Source: Bradyrhizobium archetypum (GTDB lineage: Bacteria; Pseudomonadota; Alphaproteobacteria; Rhizobiales; Xanthobacteraceae). Taken from it: a stretch of DNA of 64,000 nt. The notes under the pieces were generated by a model, which was not told where the DNA came from, searched no databases, and saw only the letters and a program-made list of their open reading frames with translations. The number at the start of each line of letters is the position of its first letter. The stretch's first letter is position 1. Position numbers and translations under genes: made by a program. Location: positions 1 through 64,000 of the forward strand of contig NZ_JAAVLW010000003.1 of the NCBI RefSeq assembly GCF_013114835.1, in the 5' to 3' direction. Shown piece by piece: positions 15,644-24,270 of the stretch.

Positions 15644-17341
15644 ATGCGTAACCTCACCGTCTATCAGCGTTTTGCGATGATCATTGCGGCGCTGACGATC
15701 GTGCTATTTGCCGTTTCCGCCCTGCAGATCCTGGTGCTGCGCGATTCAGTACTGGAGGAGCGCCGGACCACGGTCCGGGATCTGGTCGAGGCCGCGACAA
15801 AGATTCTCGCCCACTATGAAGGTGAGGCCAAGGCCGGCCGGATCGGGCCGGACCAGGCGCGCCAGATGGCCTTTGCCTCGATCAGCGCCATGCGCTGGGG
15901 CGAATATTCCGACTATATCGGCGTCTACGGCACCGGAAGCGCCGACGCCGGTGTCACCTATGTGCATGCCAATCCGAAATACATCAACGTCAACCGCTGG
16001 GACTTCAAGGACAAGAGCGGCAAGCTGTTGATCCAGGACATCGTGCGGACCGCGCGCGCCGGCGGCGGTTTTGTCGAATACCTGGCGCCCCGGTCGGCCG
16101 GTGGCGCCGAGCTGCGCAAGATCTCCTATGTCGGGTCCTTCGGTTCGGGCGACAAGCTTCTGGCGCTTCAGGCGGGCGCCTATGTCGACGATATCGACGC
16201 CGTGGTGTTTCGCCGGATGATCTGGGCCGGCATCGCCGGCCTCGCGGGCCTGGCCCTCGCGGCATTCGTTGCGTTCTGGCTCGGCCGCGGCCTGGTCGGC
16301 CCGCTCAACCGAACCTGCGCGGCGATGGACGAACTGGCCAAGGGCAATCTTGCGGCCGAGATTCCGTTCGTCGACCGGACCAACGAGATCGGCCGGATCG
16401 CGCGCAGCCTTCAGGTCTTCAGGGATCACCTGGTCGAGACGACGCAGCTTCGCACCGAGCAGGAAGCGATGAAGGCGCGCTCCACCGAGGAGCGGCAAGC
16501 GGTTCTGTCCCGCATCGCCGACGAATTCGAGCGCAGCATCGGTGGCGTGATCCGGGGCACGGCCACCGCCGCCGACGAGCTGCAGAATTCCGCTTCATCG
16601 ATGTCCACGATCGCGGTTGGGACGACGGATCAAAGCGCCAAGGTGGCGGCCGCCGCCGAACAGACCGCATCGAACGTTCAGACCGTTGCGGCGTCGGCTG
16701 AGGAGTTGTCGTCCTCGATCCAGGAAATTGCCCGGCAGGTCACCCAGTCATCGTCGATTGCCCAGAGCGCGGTCGGGCAGGCCAACCGGACCGAGGCCAT
16801 GGTCGGACGCCTGGTCGAGGCTTCGCAAAAGATCGGCGAGGTCATGGCGCTGATCCAAACCATCGCGGGACAGACGAACCTGTTGGCCTTGAACGCAACC
16901 ATCGAGGCGGCGCGGGCCGGCGAGGCCGGCCGGGGCTTCGCCGTCGTCGCCAACGAGGTCAAGGCGCTGTCGTCGCAAACCGCCAAGGCGACCGACGAAA
17001 TCACCAGCCAGATCCAGGAAATTCGCGAGGCGACCGGCTCGACCGTCGCGGCAGTCCGCGAGATCGGCACCACGATCGGGCAGATGAACGAAATCACCGG
17101 TTCGATCGCCGCCGCGGTCGAGGAGCAGGGCGCCGCGACCAAGGAAATTGCCCGCAGCGTTCAGCAGGCGGCGCAGGGCGCGCAAGAGGTCATGCAAAAC
17201 ATCGCGGGCGTTCGCGAAGCCTCGAGCCAGGTCGACGCTTCCGCAACCCTCGTCCTGAATGCCGCCGCCCAGCTCACCTCGCAATCCGAGCAGCTCGAGA
17301 CCGAGACTGGAAAATTCCTCGGCAACATCCGCGCGGCCTGA
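15644..17341 (+). CDS. methyl-accepting chemotaxis protein with single-cache sensor
   Basis: A 565-aa transmembrane chemoreceptor. A first membrane segment at about residues 10-30 and a second at about 190-212 enclose a periplasmic single Cache (sCache_2-type) domain, with the typical ...GYFFVYD-like region here as [25 protein letters not shown] domain (about 213-265) and the signalling domain follow, with the invariant hairpin tip [21 protein letters not shown]. There is no CheR-tethering pentapeptide at the C terminus. The start has AGGAAGGGAAG upstream. No other chemotaxis genes are adjacent; sCache_2 receptors often sense small carboxylates. Confidence 0.93.
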   Translation: MRNLTVYQRFAMIIAALTIVLFAVSALQILVLRDSVLEERRTTVRDLVEAATKILAHYEGEAKAGRIGPDQARQMAFASISAMRWGEYSDYIGVYGTGSADAGVTYVHANPKYINVNRWDFKDKSGKLLIQDIVRTARAGGGFVEYLAPRSAGGAELRKISYVGSFGSGDKLLALQAGAYVDDIDAVVFRRMIWAGIAGLAGLALAAFVAFWLGRGLVGPLNRTCAAMDELAKGNLAAEIPFVDRTNEIGRIARSLQVFRDHLVETTQLRTEQEAMKARSTEERQAVLSRIADEFERSIGGVIRGTATAADELQNSASSMSTIAVGTTDQSAKVAAAAEQTASNVQTVAASAEELSSSIQEIARQVTQSSSIAQSAVGQANRTEAMVGRLVEASQKIGEVMALIQTIAGQTNLLALNATIEAARAGEAGRGFAVVANEVKALSSQTAKATDEITSQIQEIREATGSTVAAVREIGTTIGQMNEITGSIAAAVEEQGAATKEIARSVQQAAQGAQEVMQNIAGVREASSQVDASATLVLNAAAQLTSQSEQLETETGKFLGNIRAA

Positions 17342-17437
17342 TTTAAGCTTCCTGGCCATAGCCGGGCATAGCCGAGCGGAAGCGACGCCGTCCTTCGACG
17401 GCTATGCCCCGCCATGACGGACAATGGCGGCCCGCGA

Positions 17438-18586
17438 TTAATTCAACCGTGCGCCGATCCCCGTGAGCACGCGGTAATCCGGCTTCGACTGAACTCCGTT
17501 GTGCTGGTTGATAACAGGCACACCGAAGGACACGAAGCCCGAGAAGCGATCGACGCCGACGCGCACGCCGGGCGAGAGATAGACGGTGGTGCCGCCCGAA
17601 TTCGGATCGGCAATGCCGGCGATGCGCTGCTTGTCGTGCCATTCACCATTGAGCTCGAGAACGAGGTCGAGCGTATAGGGCGTTTTCTTCATGTCGCTGT
17701 GGTCGTGATTGGCATGATAGAGACAATGCTCCTGCAACTGGTTGCGCGGCTGCATGCAGTATTCGTGCAGCTCCACCTCTTTCGCGGAGCCGGTGGGGCC
17801 GACCAGGCGGTATGACACCGCGGTGCCGAACAGGAAGCGATCGCCGAGATTGGTGTTCTGCGTGCCGGTGCTGATCAGGTAATAGAGGCCGCTCACGTCG
17901 AACGACCAGCGGCCCGTGCGCTTGGTGAAGGCGGCGCCGAACAGGCCGTCCCACGAGCCCGAGCCCGGCTGAAACTCGGCCTGGAAAAGCTGGCCGGCGG
18001 CGTCGCGCTGGCTGGTGCTGCCGGTCGGCGTCTTGAAACCGAACAGCACGGCAGCCGACGTGCCGGTCTGCGCGTTGTTGTGGAAGCGATATTGCCCGAG
18101 CATGGTCACGTCGCCGAAACCAGCCGAGTTGCCGCGGCGGTTGATGCCATCGGGGCTCATCAGGCTCGTCATGTCGCTCGGATTCATCATGCCCATATGG
18201 CCGCCGCTCAGCATGTCCTCTGCTGGCTCACGGATGTCGGAACGGCGGACGCCGGCCGCGCGAACCGCGAGGGTCAGATCGTTGGTGATGCCGTAGGCGA
18301 CCGAAAGCGAGACGCTGTCGATTGAACGGAGCGAATGCGCGTGCGTGCCGCGGTTCGCGGCAGCGAGCAGGTCGGCATCGCTGAGCTGGCCCAGCCGGAT
18401 GAATTCGTAGCGGATCGAGGCGGCAATCAGCCCCTCGGAAAGCGTGTCGGCGGAGATGGTGTTGATAGGGCCGCCACTGCCGGTATTGCCGCCGCCGCCG
18501 GGATGATGCGCTTCGGCGGGAGCCGCGAGAAAGAGCATCACGGATGAAAAGAAACCGGCCGCGGGCCGTCTAAGATACGCACACAC
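17438..18586 (-). CDS. outer-membrane transporter-like protein (MetA-pathway/PF13557 type)
   Basis: A 382-aa exported protein read from GTG 18586; a later in-frame ATG could also serve. The leader ends in LFLAAPAEAHHPGGGG, so the mature protein begins with a His/Gly-rich stretch. The rest is a series of amphipathic strands with alternating pattern (ISADTLSEGLIAASIRYEFIRL, then FGDVTMLGQYRFH, VLFGFKTPTGS, YLSPGVRVGV), as expected for a beta-barrel of the phenol-degradation MetA-pathway family. The C terminus does not end in Phe or Trp. A Cys/His-rich loop (HEYCMQPRNQLQEHCLYHANHDH) could bind metal. It is divergent from the PCuAC-like gene, which supports a role with copper, but this is inference. 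Confidence 0.75.
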   Translation of the reverse strand: MCAYLRRPAAGFFSSVMLFLAAPAEAHHPGGGGNTGSGGPINTISADTLSEGLIAASIRYEFIRLGQLSDADLLAAANRGTHAHSLRSIDSVSLSVAYGITNDLTLAVRAAGVRRSDIREPAEDMLSGGHMGMMNPSDMTSLMSPDGINRRGNSAGFGDVTMLGQYRFHNNAQTGTSAAVLFGFKTPTGSTSQRDAAGQLFQAEFQPGSGSWDGLFGAAFTKRTGRWSFDVSGLYYLISTGTQNTNLGDRFLFGTAVSYRLVGPTGSAKEVELHEYCMQPRNQLQEHCLYHANHDHSDMKKTPYTLDLVLELNGEWHDKQRIAGIADPNSGGTTVYLSPGVRVGVDRFSGFVSFGVPVINQHNGVQSKPDYRVLTGIGARLN

Positions 18587-18909
18587 TTACGCCCCCTGTA
18601 CTCACTGTGTGGTGATTAGCCATCACAATCGGGCGCGAGATTGACTGGATCGTGCGAGAAGCGCGGCTTGCGCGCGACGGAAGCGAAGCGGAAAAACGAA
18701 ACCGCCGTCGCGAGCGCGGCATCTGTGCGGCTGTCGCGTGTCGGGCGAACGGCGAAACAAGCGCAGCGCGCTTGCGCGGTTGTACGACCGATTTTGTTCG
18801 CGTCGCGACCAGTTGCCGCAATGAGGTCCGGCAGCGGTCGTATTCGCGTCCGATTGTTTCTCTACATGCCGTTCTGTCCAGCGTAAGCATGAGTACCGGA
18901 GCGGACAGC
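18587..18909. other. divergent intergenic region without a gene
   Basis: About 320 bp between the outer-membrane-type gene and the PCuAC-like gene. I see short imperfect palindromes (for example GTGTGGTGATTAGCCATCAC around 18607) that might be regulatory, but no convincing gene. Frames open here are antisense or out-of-frame reads with poor protein character. Confidence 0.4.
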
Positions 18910-19401
18910 ATGACAACCATATTTAGAACCTTCGTCGTATCTATTGCAGCGGCCGCCTTTGCCGCGACGGGCGCCGCGGCGCACGAATACAAGGTCGGCG
19001 CACTCGATATCGGTCATCCCTGGTCGCGCCCGACCCCGAAGGAGGCCAACATCGCCGGCGGCTATCTCACCATCACCAACAAGGGAAAGACTGCGGATCG
19101 CCTGATCGGCGGCACGTCGCCGGTTGCGAGCCAGATCGAGGTGCACGAGATCGTTGATGTCGACGGCATGGCCAAAACGCGCCCGCTCGCCAACGGCATC
19201 GAAATCAAGCCCGGCAAGATCGTGGAGCTCAAGCCCGGCGCGCTTCGCATCGTGCTGCTCGGCCTCAAGGAACCGCTGCAGGTTGGCCAGAAGATCAAGG
19301 GCACGCTGGTGTTCGAAAAGGCCGGACCCGTCGACATCATCTACAACGTCGAGGAAAATCCGGGAGCCGCGGTCAGCGGTATCGCCCACAAGCACCATTA
19401 G
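18910..19401 (+). CDS. periplasmic copper chaperone PCuAC-like protein lacking the second copper motif
   Basis: A 163-aa protein with a signal peptide (MTTIFRTFVVSIAAAAFAAT, cleavage after GAAA) and the PCuAC (DUF461) fold: HPWSRPTPKEANIAGGYLTI, then VHEIVDVDGMAK, then VELKPGALRIVLLGLKEPL. Canonical members have the copper motif H(M)x10Mx21HxM; here the first His and Met are present (HEI...GM) but the last part reads LRIVLL, so the HxM ligands are missing. The C terminus ends HKHH, which could supply replacement His ligands. The start at 18910 has a GGAG upstream; ATG 18889 has none. Likely role is copper delivery to cytochrome oxidase or copper handling, with reduced confidence because of the lost ligands. 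Confidence 0.82.
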   Translation: MTTIFRTFVVSIAAAAFAATGAAAHEYKVGALDIGHPWSRPTPKEANIAGGYLTITNKGKTADRLIGGTSPVASQIEVHEIVDVDGMAKTRPLANGIEIKPGKIVELKPGALRIVLLGLKEPLQVGQKIKGTLVFEKAGPVDIIYNVEENPGAAVSGIAHKHH

Positions 19402-19516
19402 AGCGATTGCACTTCCTCGCCGGCGAGGAGCTGACTGGAAGGGGATTCAACCGGCGCGCCGCCGCCAGCGGCGGCCGCTCTTCGCATTCGTCATTTTTCA
19501 TTGGGGACGGTAATCG

Positions 19517-19792
19517 GTGTCCATCTCGAGCCAAACGTCGCTCGTTACCCCTGGCAAGCCACAACCATCGCCGCGAGCAAGGTCAGTCGCCTTGCAGTCC
19601 GTCGCCGCGGTCCTGTCGGCATCGCTTCTCGGAATTGGATTGGCTTACTGTGCCTGCACGTTGCTGATTACTGCCGTCGCACATGACAGGAGCAGCTCAT
19701 CCGTTCTCTCGACGGGTGGTCGTGCGCTGGATGTCATCTGTTCAAGCCGCGCTTCTTCAGCTCTGCCGCGGACAACGCGTGCGGATGAATGA
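19517..19792 (+). CDS. possible small membrane protein, weak
   Basis: A 91-aa frame from GTG 19517 with one hydrophobic segment (LQSVAAVLSASLLGIGLAYC and beyond). GGGGA lies about 10 bases upstream. Codon choice is less biased toward G/C at third positions than in neighbouring genes, and I recognise no family. The C-terminal half is Ser/Arg-rich. It lies in a 560-bp stretch (19402-19963) that holds nothing else convincing. It may be a real orphan or chance. Confidence 0.3.
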   Translation: MSISSQTSLVTPGKPQPSPRARSVALQSVAAVLSASLLGIGLAYCACTLLITAVAHDRSSSSVLSTGGRALDVICSSRASSALPRTTRADE

Positions 19793-19963
19793 CGCGGTGG
19801 CGTTCGCGACATTTTGAGTTCCGGCCGCGGGCCGCCTCCGTCCGATGAGTGGCCGCCGTCAACCGTCCGGAAACCACGCGCACGCTCTCCCAACCGCGCT
19901 AACCAATCGAAAATCGTTCTGCCGCAAGTTCGTCGTCGGGAAAAGAAATGGGGAGATCCAGAC

Positions 19964-20188
19964 ATGAACGGCCTGGCCATCATGGAAAACGTGCGCCGAT
20001 ACCGCACCGTCGCATCCTTGTACCGTCAAACCGCGGCCTTCCGGCCGCTGCGTAGCGATTCCCTTTTGGCGCAAGCCAGGGAATGGGAGTACCGCGCCGT
20101 CGCCGAACTGGAAGCCTATTTTGGGGCTTTCTGCCAGGCGGCTTCCGGCAACGCGCCGTCGCACACCGCTGGCTGCGCCATGAACTGA
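19964..20188 (+). CDS. small helical hypothetical protein
   Basis: A 74-aa protein starting at ATG 19964 with GGGGAGA upstream. The sequence MENVRRYRTVASLYRQTAAF, followed by LLAQAREWEYRAVAELEAYF, is a helical hairpin-like small protein of a type I associate with Bradyrhizobium genomes; its function is unknown. A frame opening earlier at 19814 is rejected because the sequence before 19964 looks non-coding. It marks the left edge of an eroded region with pseudogenes. Confidence 0.65.
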   Translation: MNGLAIMENVRRYRTVASLYRQTAAFRPLRSDSLLAQAREWEYRAVAELEAYFGAFCQAASGNAPSHTAGCAMN

Positions 20189-20317
20189 CGGCGAGTGCTC
20201 CGGAAGCGGCAGCGCTCTGAATTAACGAAATTGCGGGCGGCGCGGGTAAGATCTACCTTCGCCGTTTCCAGATGAGCAACTCGAATCGATCAAGCGAGCT
20301 TGGTTAACAAAGATTTG

Positions 20318-20843
20318 TCAGCTCGCGGACACGATTAATCCTACTCTCAAATCCTTCGCAAGATAGACGCAGTGGTCGTCGGCAAAGACACGGCCATTCG
20401 CAATTGCAACCGCCAATCTGCCGCGCCTGACTTGGCGCATGCTAACCTCGTACCGCACGCGCCTTGTGTCCGGCGTGACGCCGCCTCGCAAACTGACTGC
20501 GCCAACGCCGACCGCGCGTCCTTTGCCCGGCGAGCCCGACCAGCCCGGCCAGTAGCCGATGACACACATGGCGTCGAGACGGAGGCAGCGCGGCATGACC
20601 GGATCACCGGCAAAGTAGCAGTCGAAGAATCAAAGGCTCGGCGTGATATCGAGCTCGCCGACGACATGCCCTTGCCGAATTCGCCGCCGTCCACGCTGAT
20701 CCGACGATACGGTCCATCATCAGCATGGGCGGCGCCGGCGACTGCGCATTGCCCGGGCCAAAATAGCCGCCGTCGCTTGATTTGAGCAGCTCTTCCCTGC
20801 TGTAGGACGACTGCGGAACGTGAAAGTCGCGGGGATCGGTCAC
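20318..20843 (-). pseudogene. fabA: decayed fabA (3-hydroxydecanoyl-ACP dehydratase)
   Basis: Read on the minus strand, the N-terminal part [20 protein letters not shown] followed by [10 protein letters not shown] matches FabA. After that the frame shifts near 20697 and DGGEFGKG continues in another frame; a second shift at about 20672 leads to ELDITPSL, an in-frame TGA where FabA has the conserved Trp, then [21 protein letters not shown] and the rest of the protein to the stop at 20318 (DLRVGL near the end). Besides two frameshifts and a nonsense codon, the catalytic His of the CHF motif is Tyr (CYF). The Asp in LDAM remains. The gene is clearly inactive; intact fabA normally sits beside fabB, which is not here, so this is a secondary copy that decayed. 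Confidence 0.85.
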
Positions 20844-20915
20844 GGCTGTATCAACTTCGATGTCTGGCGGGTAGCTGAATGGCGGGCGGTCTCGTGGCAG
20901 CCCTAGCCGCCCAGA

Positions 20916-20967
20916 CGATCCGGCCGATAACCTGCCACGGACTACGACCTTGCGCTACGCCTCATGG
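20916..20967. repeat. dispersed repeat A, copy 1
   Basis: About 52 bp, from CGATCCGGCCG to CTTGCGCTACGCCTCATGG, repeated at 25577-25629 with roughly 85 percent identity by eye. It lies between two pseudogenes. Confidence 0.6.
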
Positions 20968-21006
20968 GCGGCCGTCTTCCCGATTTCGCGAGCAACAGCG
21001 CGCTGC

Positions 21007-21237
21007 TCAAGTCGCTTTCGATGTCATGCTTGACGCGACAAACATTCCGATATTGTCGAGCGTAGCATCGGCAGCGCCGAGAATGCCGGCGCTGGAGGGA
21101 AACACATCCAGCATGCCGTCCCAAACGTGGACCTCGATGCCATCAATGCCTTCTGCATAGCGCAGCGAATCGTCGAGCAATATTTCGGCGTCGCCGACAT
21201 GGACAAGTATCGGCGGCAAGTCAAAGTTCGGGGACGT
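21007..21237 (-). pseudogene. C-terminal remnant of an alpha/beta hydrolase (HSL/acetylesterase type)
   Basis: The minus-strand frame reads FDLPPILVHVGDAEILLDDS, then VHVWDGMLDVF and GILGAADATLDNIGMFV. This is the last third of a hormone-sensitive-lipase-family hydrolase, with the catalytic Asp region (LLDD) present; the usual catalytic His (GMxHxF) is replaced by Asp in GMLDVF. An in-frame TAG at 21238-21240 precedes it and no N-terminal part (HGGG, GDSAGG) was found upstream. It is a remnant, transcribed in the same direction as the fabA pseudogene. Confidence 0.7.
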
Positions 21238-21414
21238 CTATCGCCGCTACTGCGCGCGGGTACGGCGCTGGCTGTAGCGCTTGCCGCCAGGACATGGTGC
21301 CGGGAAGCCCATGCTCGCCGGTCCCGCTGCGCAGAACGCCATGGCATCGGCCGTCGGAAGGCGTATAATTGGGTGGTCCTTCGCGCAATTGATCGACATC
21401 ACGTGGAGGTGGCC

Positions 21415-21699
21415 ATGAAATATGTGCTGCTTGGTAACCTGAGCCCGGAGTGGGCAAGCAAGCAATCGGAGCGGATCGGCAAGGCCAAGGCAAAACTCGA
21501 CAAGCTGGGCATCAAGGTCGAGTCGATCCACTACACGCAGGGCTACTACGATTTCGTCGACATCGTCGATGCCCCGAATGAGCAGGCGATGCTCGCGTTC
21601 TCCGTCTGGTACGCGACGCAAGGTCTCGGACGGGTCCAAAGCATGCCGGCCTTCGACGCCGAGAGCTTCGAAGCCGCGGTCAAAGACGCGACGGGCTAA
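21415..21699 (+). CDS. GYD-domain protein
   Basis: A 94-aa protein starting at ATG 21415 with GGAGGT six bases upstream. MKYVLLGNLSPEWASKQSER, then GIKVESIHYTQGYYDFVDIVDAP, matches the GYD family (named for a conserved Gly-Tyr-Asp; here GYYDFV). Members form a ferredoxin-like alpha/beta barrel and are of unknown function. The gene is intact although it lies next to pseudogenes, so it is probably still under selection. Confidence 0.8.
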   Translation: MKYVLLGNLSPEWASKQSERIGKAKAKLDKLGIKVESIHYTQGYYDFVDIVDAPNEQAMLAFSVWYATQGLGRVQSMPAFDAESFEAAVKDATG

Positions 21700-22169
21700 G
21701 CGCCGCGGCGCGGCGCATGGCTTGGCTGCCGTGTCTACTTCGCTTGTGCGAGCTTGGTGCGGCATTCTCCCCCGGGGCGCGGTGGCGCTTCGCCGGACCA
21801 ATAGAGGCGCGACCTCCCATCGCGAGAAGATGCGTGCGGGCTTGCGAATATTGATTCCCCGAGAAAGTCTGGCTCATCGGGCTCCCAAGTTCCACGTGCG
21901 ATTTCGGCGACTCCCGCTGATCGATCATCTCGCCGCTAAGCCGCCGCCGGCAGGCTGAGACGGGCCGTGGCAGATGGAGCATAAGCAGGCGGGTGTCTGC
22001 CGCCGCGCGCTCGATTTCGACCGCTAAATGTAAGGTTGTTCACAATACCGGGTACATCCGCGTGCTAGCATCGGATGGTCGCCAACCCGCGGCGGTGCGC
22101 GCAGGGGCTGGCGCCCCGGGTTCCAGCCAGAGCTGCCGGGGGGAACGGGCGCTTGGTCCAGGAGGCGGC
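21700..22169. other. intergenic region without recognisable gene
   Basis: About 470 bp. Frames exist in both strands but none has a start with a Shine-Dalgarno, a recognised motif or the codon bias of the neighbours. GGAGG at 22161-22165 is the ribosome-binding site of the next gene. Confidence 0.5.
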
Positions 22170-23270
22170 ATGAGCTTGCGCATTGCGACGTTCAACGTTG
22201 AAAATCTGTTCACCCGCCCGCTCGCCATGGACCACGATCAGGCTCCGGGCGGACAGGCCGCGATCGACGATCATGCGGAGCTCAATCGCATCATCAGCAA
22301 GACGGTTTACGATGCGTCCGACAAGGCGCGGCTGATTGCGCTCGATGAGGTTTACGGGTTCAGCGCGCTCAATCCGCCGCAAAATTCGCTGGTGCAGTTG
22401 AACAAGGTTCGCGGCCACCTGTATTCGCGGTCGCGGGCCGGTGTCGTGACCGTGGTGGCCAACGGGCGCGCCGACTGGACAGGCTGGTTCTTCCTGCTAT
22501 CGACCGACATAACCTGGGAAGCGACGTTCAACACTGGCCGCGTGATCGCCGAAGTCAACGCGGACATCCAGGTCTGCATTGAGGTCGAGAACCGGCCCAC
22601 CTTGGTGCGCTTCAACGAGCAGGTGCTCGGCGCCAAATTCAGCAGGGCCTATCCGCATGTCATGGTGCTCGACGGCAATGACGAGCGCGGCATCGACGTG
22701 GGCATCATGAGCCGCTTCCCGATCCATTCGATCAGGAGCCACGTCGACGACCGCAACGGCAACGGCGAGCGCACGTTCTCGCGGGATTGTCCGGAATACC
22801 TGATCGAGCTGCCCGGCGGCGGCGAGTTGCTGGTCCTGCCAAACCATTTCAAATCCAAGCGGGGCGGCAATTCACCTTCCGTGCAGGCGCGCCGGAAGGC
22901 TCAGGCCGATCGCGCCCACGCCATTGCCAAGGACGCCCTGGCTGCGACGCCACTCGTTCTGATTGCCGGCGACCTGAACGATACGCCTAACACGCCGTTG
23001 TTTACGTCGCTCTGGCAGGACGGATTTGTCGATGTCAGCGACCATCCGTCCTATCCCACCGACCGGCCAGGCACCTTCGATACCGGGACCGCCGCCAACA
23101 AGATCGACTACCTGATTATGTCGTCCGGGTTGCGAGAAAAGCTGACTGGCACCGGCATCGAGCGCCGGGGTTCATACCATCCGCACACCTGGGTGCCCTT
23201 CGACACCGTGACGAAGCCGGCTGATGAAGCATCCGATCATCATCTGGTTTGGGGCGACTATTCGATCTAG
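22170..23270 (+). CDS. endonuclease/exonuclease/phosphatase-family protein
   Basis: A 366-aa protein of the EEP (DNase I-like) superfamily. It opens with LRIATFNVENLFTRP, continues with CIEVENRPTLVRFNEQ (catalytic Glu, normally in a QE-x-N context), has GIDVGIMSRFPI, the LPNHFKSKRGG strand, and the LIAGDLNDTPNTP motif (Asp and Asn of the active site) and ends with DHHLVWGDYSI, the SDHxPv-type catalytic His. No signal peptide is seen. The substrate could be DNA, RNA, phosphoinositide or another phosphodiester. The start at 22170 is supported by GGAGG five bases upstream. It stands alone in the eroded region but is intact. Confidence 0.87.
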   Translation: MSLRIATFNVENLFTRPLAMDHDQAPGGQAAIDDHAELNRIISKTVYDASDKARLIALDEVYGFSALNPPQNSLVQLNKVRGHLYSRSRAGVVTVVANGRADWTGWFFLLSTDITWEATFNTGRVIAEVNADIQVCIEVENRPTLVRFNEQVLGAKFSRAYPHVMVLDGNDERGIDVGIMSRFPIHSIRSHVDDRNGNGERTFSRDCPEYLIELPGGGELLVLPNHFKSKRGGNSPSVQARRKAQADRAHAIAKDALAATPLVLIAGDLNDTPNTPLFTSLWQDGFVDVSDHPSYPTDRPGTFDTGTAANKIDYLIMSSGLREKLTGTGIERRGSYHPHTWVPFDTVTKPADEASDHHLVWGDYSI

Positions 23271-23309
23271 CCGAGGGGCGGCTTGCCGACTCGATCGGGA
23301 AGGAAGTGA

Positions 23310-23391
23310 CACGCCACGGCCGACGAAGATGGGCACTGCTGCTTCGCCGTGGCGCTATGATGCCGTGGTCTGCTGCACGATCCAATCGGTA
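23310..23391. repeat. dispersed repeat B, copy 1
   Basis: About 80 bp containing CGCCACGGCCGACGAAGATG and GCTTCGCCGTGGCGCTA, repeated at about 26671-26752 with roughly 80 percent identity by eye. It lies in the 268-bp gap between the EEP gene and the LysR gene. Confidence 0.6.
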
Positions 23392-23538
23392 ACGTTCCGA
23401 GCATCAGCGATTTTGTGCTACGCCGTGGTGCCAGCGCATGCTTCCGCTTGGCTCACGCGACCCGGCGCCGCGTTCAGGCGGAAAAGAAAGGCTTGGATGG
23501 TCTGACGGCTGAGCTTGCAGCTCGATGACCGGTGGCGC

Positions 23539-24129
23539 CTAGCTTGTGGAAGCGGGCTCAAGCTCGACATGGCCAAGCAGGCATGAACGCAGGGTTTCGA
23601 TCTCGGGACAATCCGCCGTGCCAAGCGGGCCGATCAGAAAACCACCCTCCAAAGGCTCGCACCTGTAACCTGGATACCGCCGCAACCTTTCGGCGATCAC
23701 GACATCGACCTTACCCTCGAGCAGCTCGTCGAGACCCGCGGGCTGGCTGAGGCGAATGGCTACCTGTGGCTGCGTCTGACGGAACTGCGCCAGGCGCGTC
23801 CGCAATCCATCTACGTCGAAACCCGCATGTACCCCGATATGCAGCAGACTTGTGACGCCGTCAGGTCTGAGTTCGGCAGTGGCGTCGGCGAGGCAGCGAA
23901 ACGCCTGACGTACCCGCGCCAGATAGGTTTCCCCGGCAGACGTCAGGATCACCTGCCGCGTGCGCCGCTCAAATAGTTGCACCCCTAGCCGCTCTTCCAG
24001 CAGGCGGACCTGCTGGCTGACGGCGCCGGCAGTGACGTGCAGTTCGTGGGCGGCCTGCTTGAAGCTGAGATGGCGGGCGGCGGCCTCAAAGGCGCGCAGG
24101 GCATTGAGTGGCGGCAGCAGATACGTCAT
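23539..24129 (-). CDS. LysR-family regulator, C-terminally shortened (GcvA-like)
   Basis: The first 90 residues are a complete LysR winged helix (PPLNALRAFEAAARHLSFKQ, AAHELHVTAGAVSQQVRLLE, ERLGVQLFERRTRQVILTSAG). The effector domain begins (LLHIGVHAGFDVDGLRTRLA) but the protein stops at 196 aa, while family members have about 300. The second half of the effector-binding domain is missing, so ligand response is probably lost or changed; it may be a pseudogene. It is divergent from the MFS gene with a 141-bp gap, the usual arrangement of a LysR regulator and its target. Confidence 0.7.
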   Translation of the reverse strand: MTYLLPPLNALRAFEAAARHLSFKQAAHELHVTAGAVSQQVRLLEERLGVQLFERRTRQVILTSAGETYLARVRQAFRCLADATAELRPDGVTSLLHIGVHAGFDVDGLRTRLAQFRQTQPQVAIRLSQPAGLDELLEGKVDVVIAERLRRYPGYRCEPLEGGFLIGPLGTADCPEIETLRSCLLGHVELEPASTS

Positions 24130-24270
24130 GGCGACCCCGGACTATCCGATAGGGCCGCAGGGTGCATGAGTTTCGCTCGTTCTACAAAAGAGAAATCCTG
24201 CTTTGTCGCAGGTGAGGGCGGGCCGTACCTATGGCCGACTTGGACGCAAGCCTCGAGGAAGCCTGCCATC

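Noticed and set aside
21700..22169. Small frames between the GYD and EEP genes
   Set aside because: No ribosome-binding site, no family motif and no codon bias; better left as intergenic.
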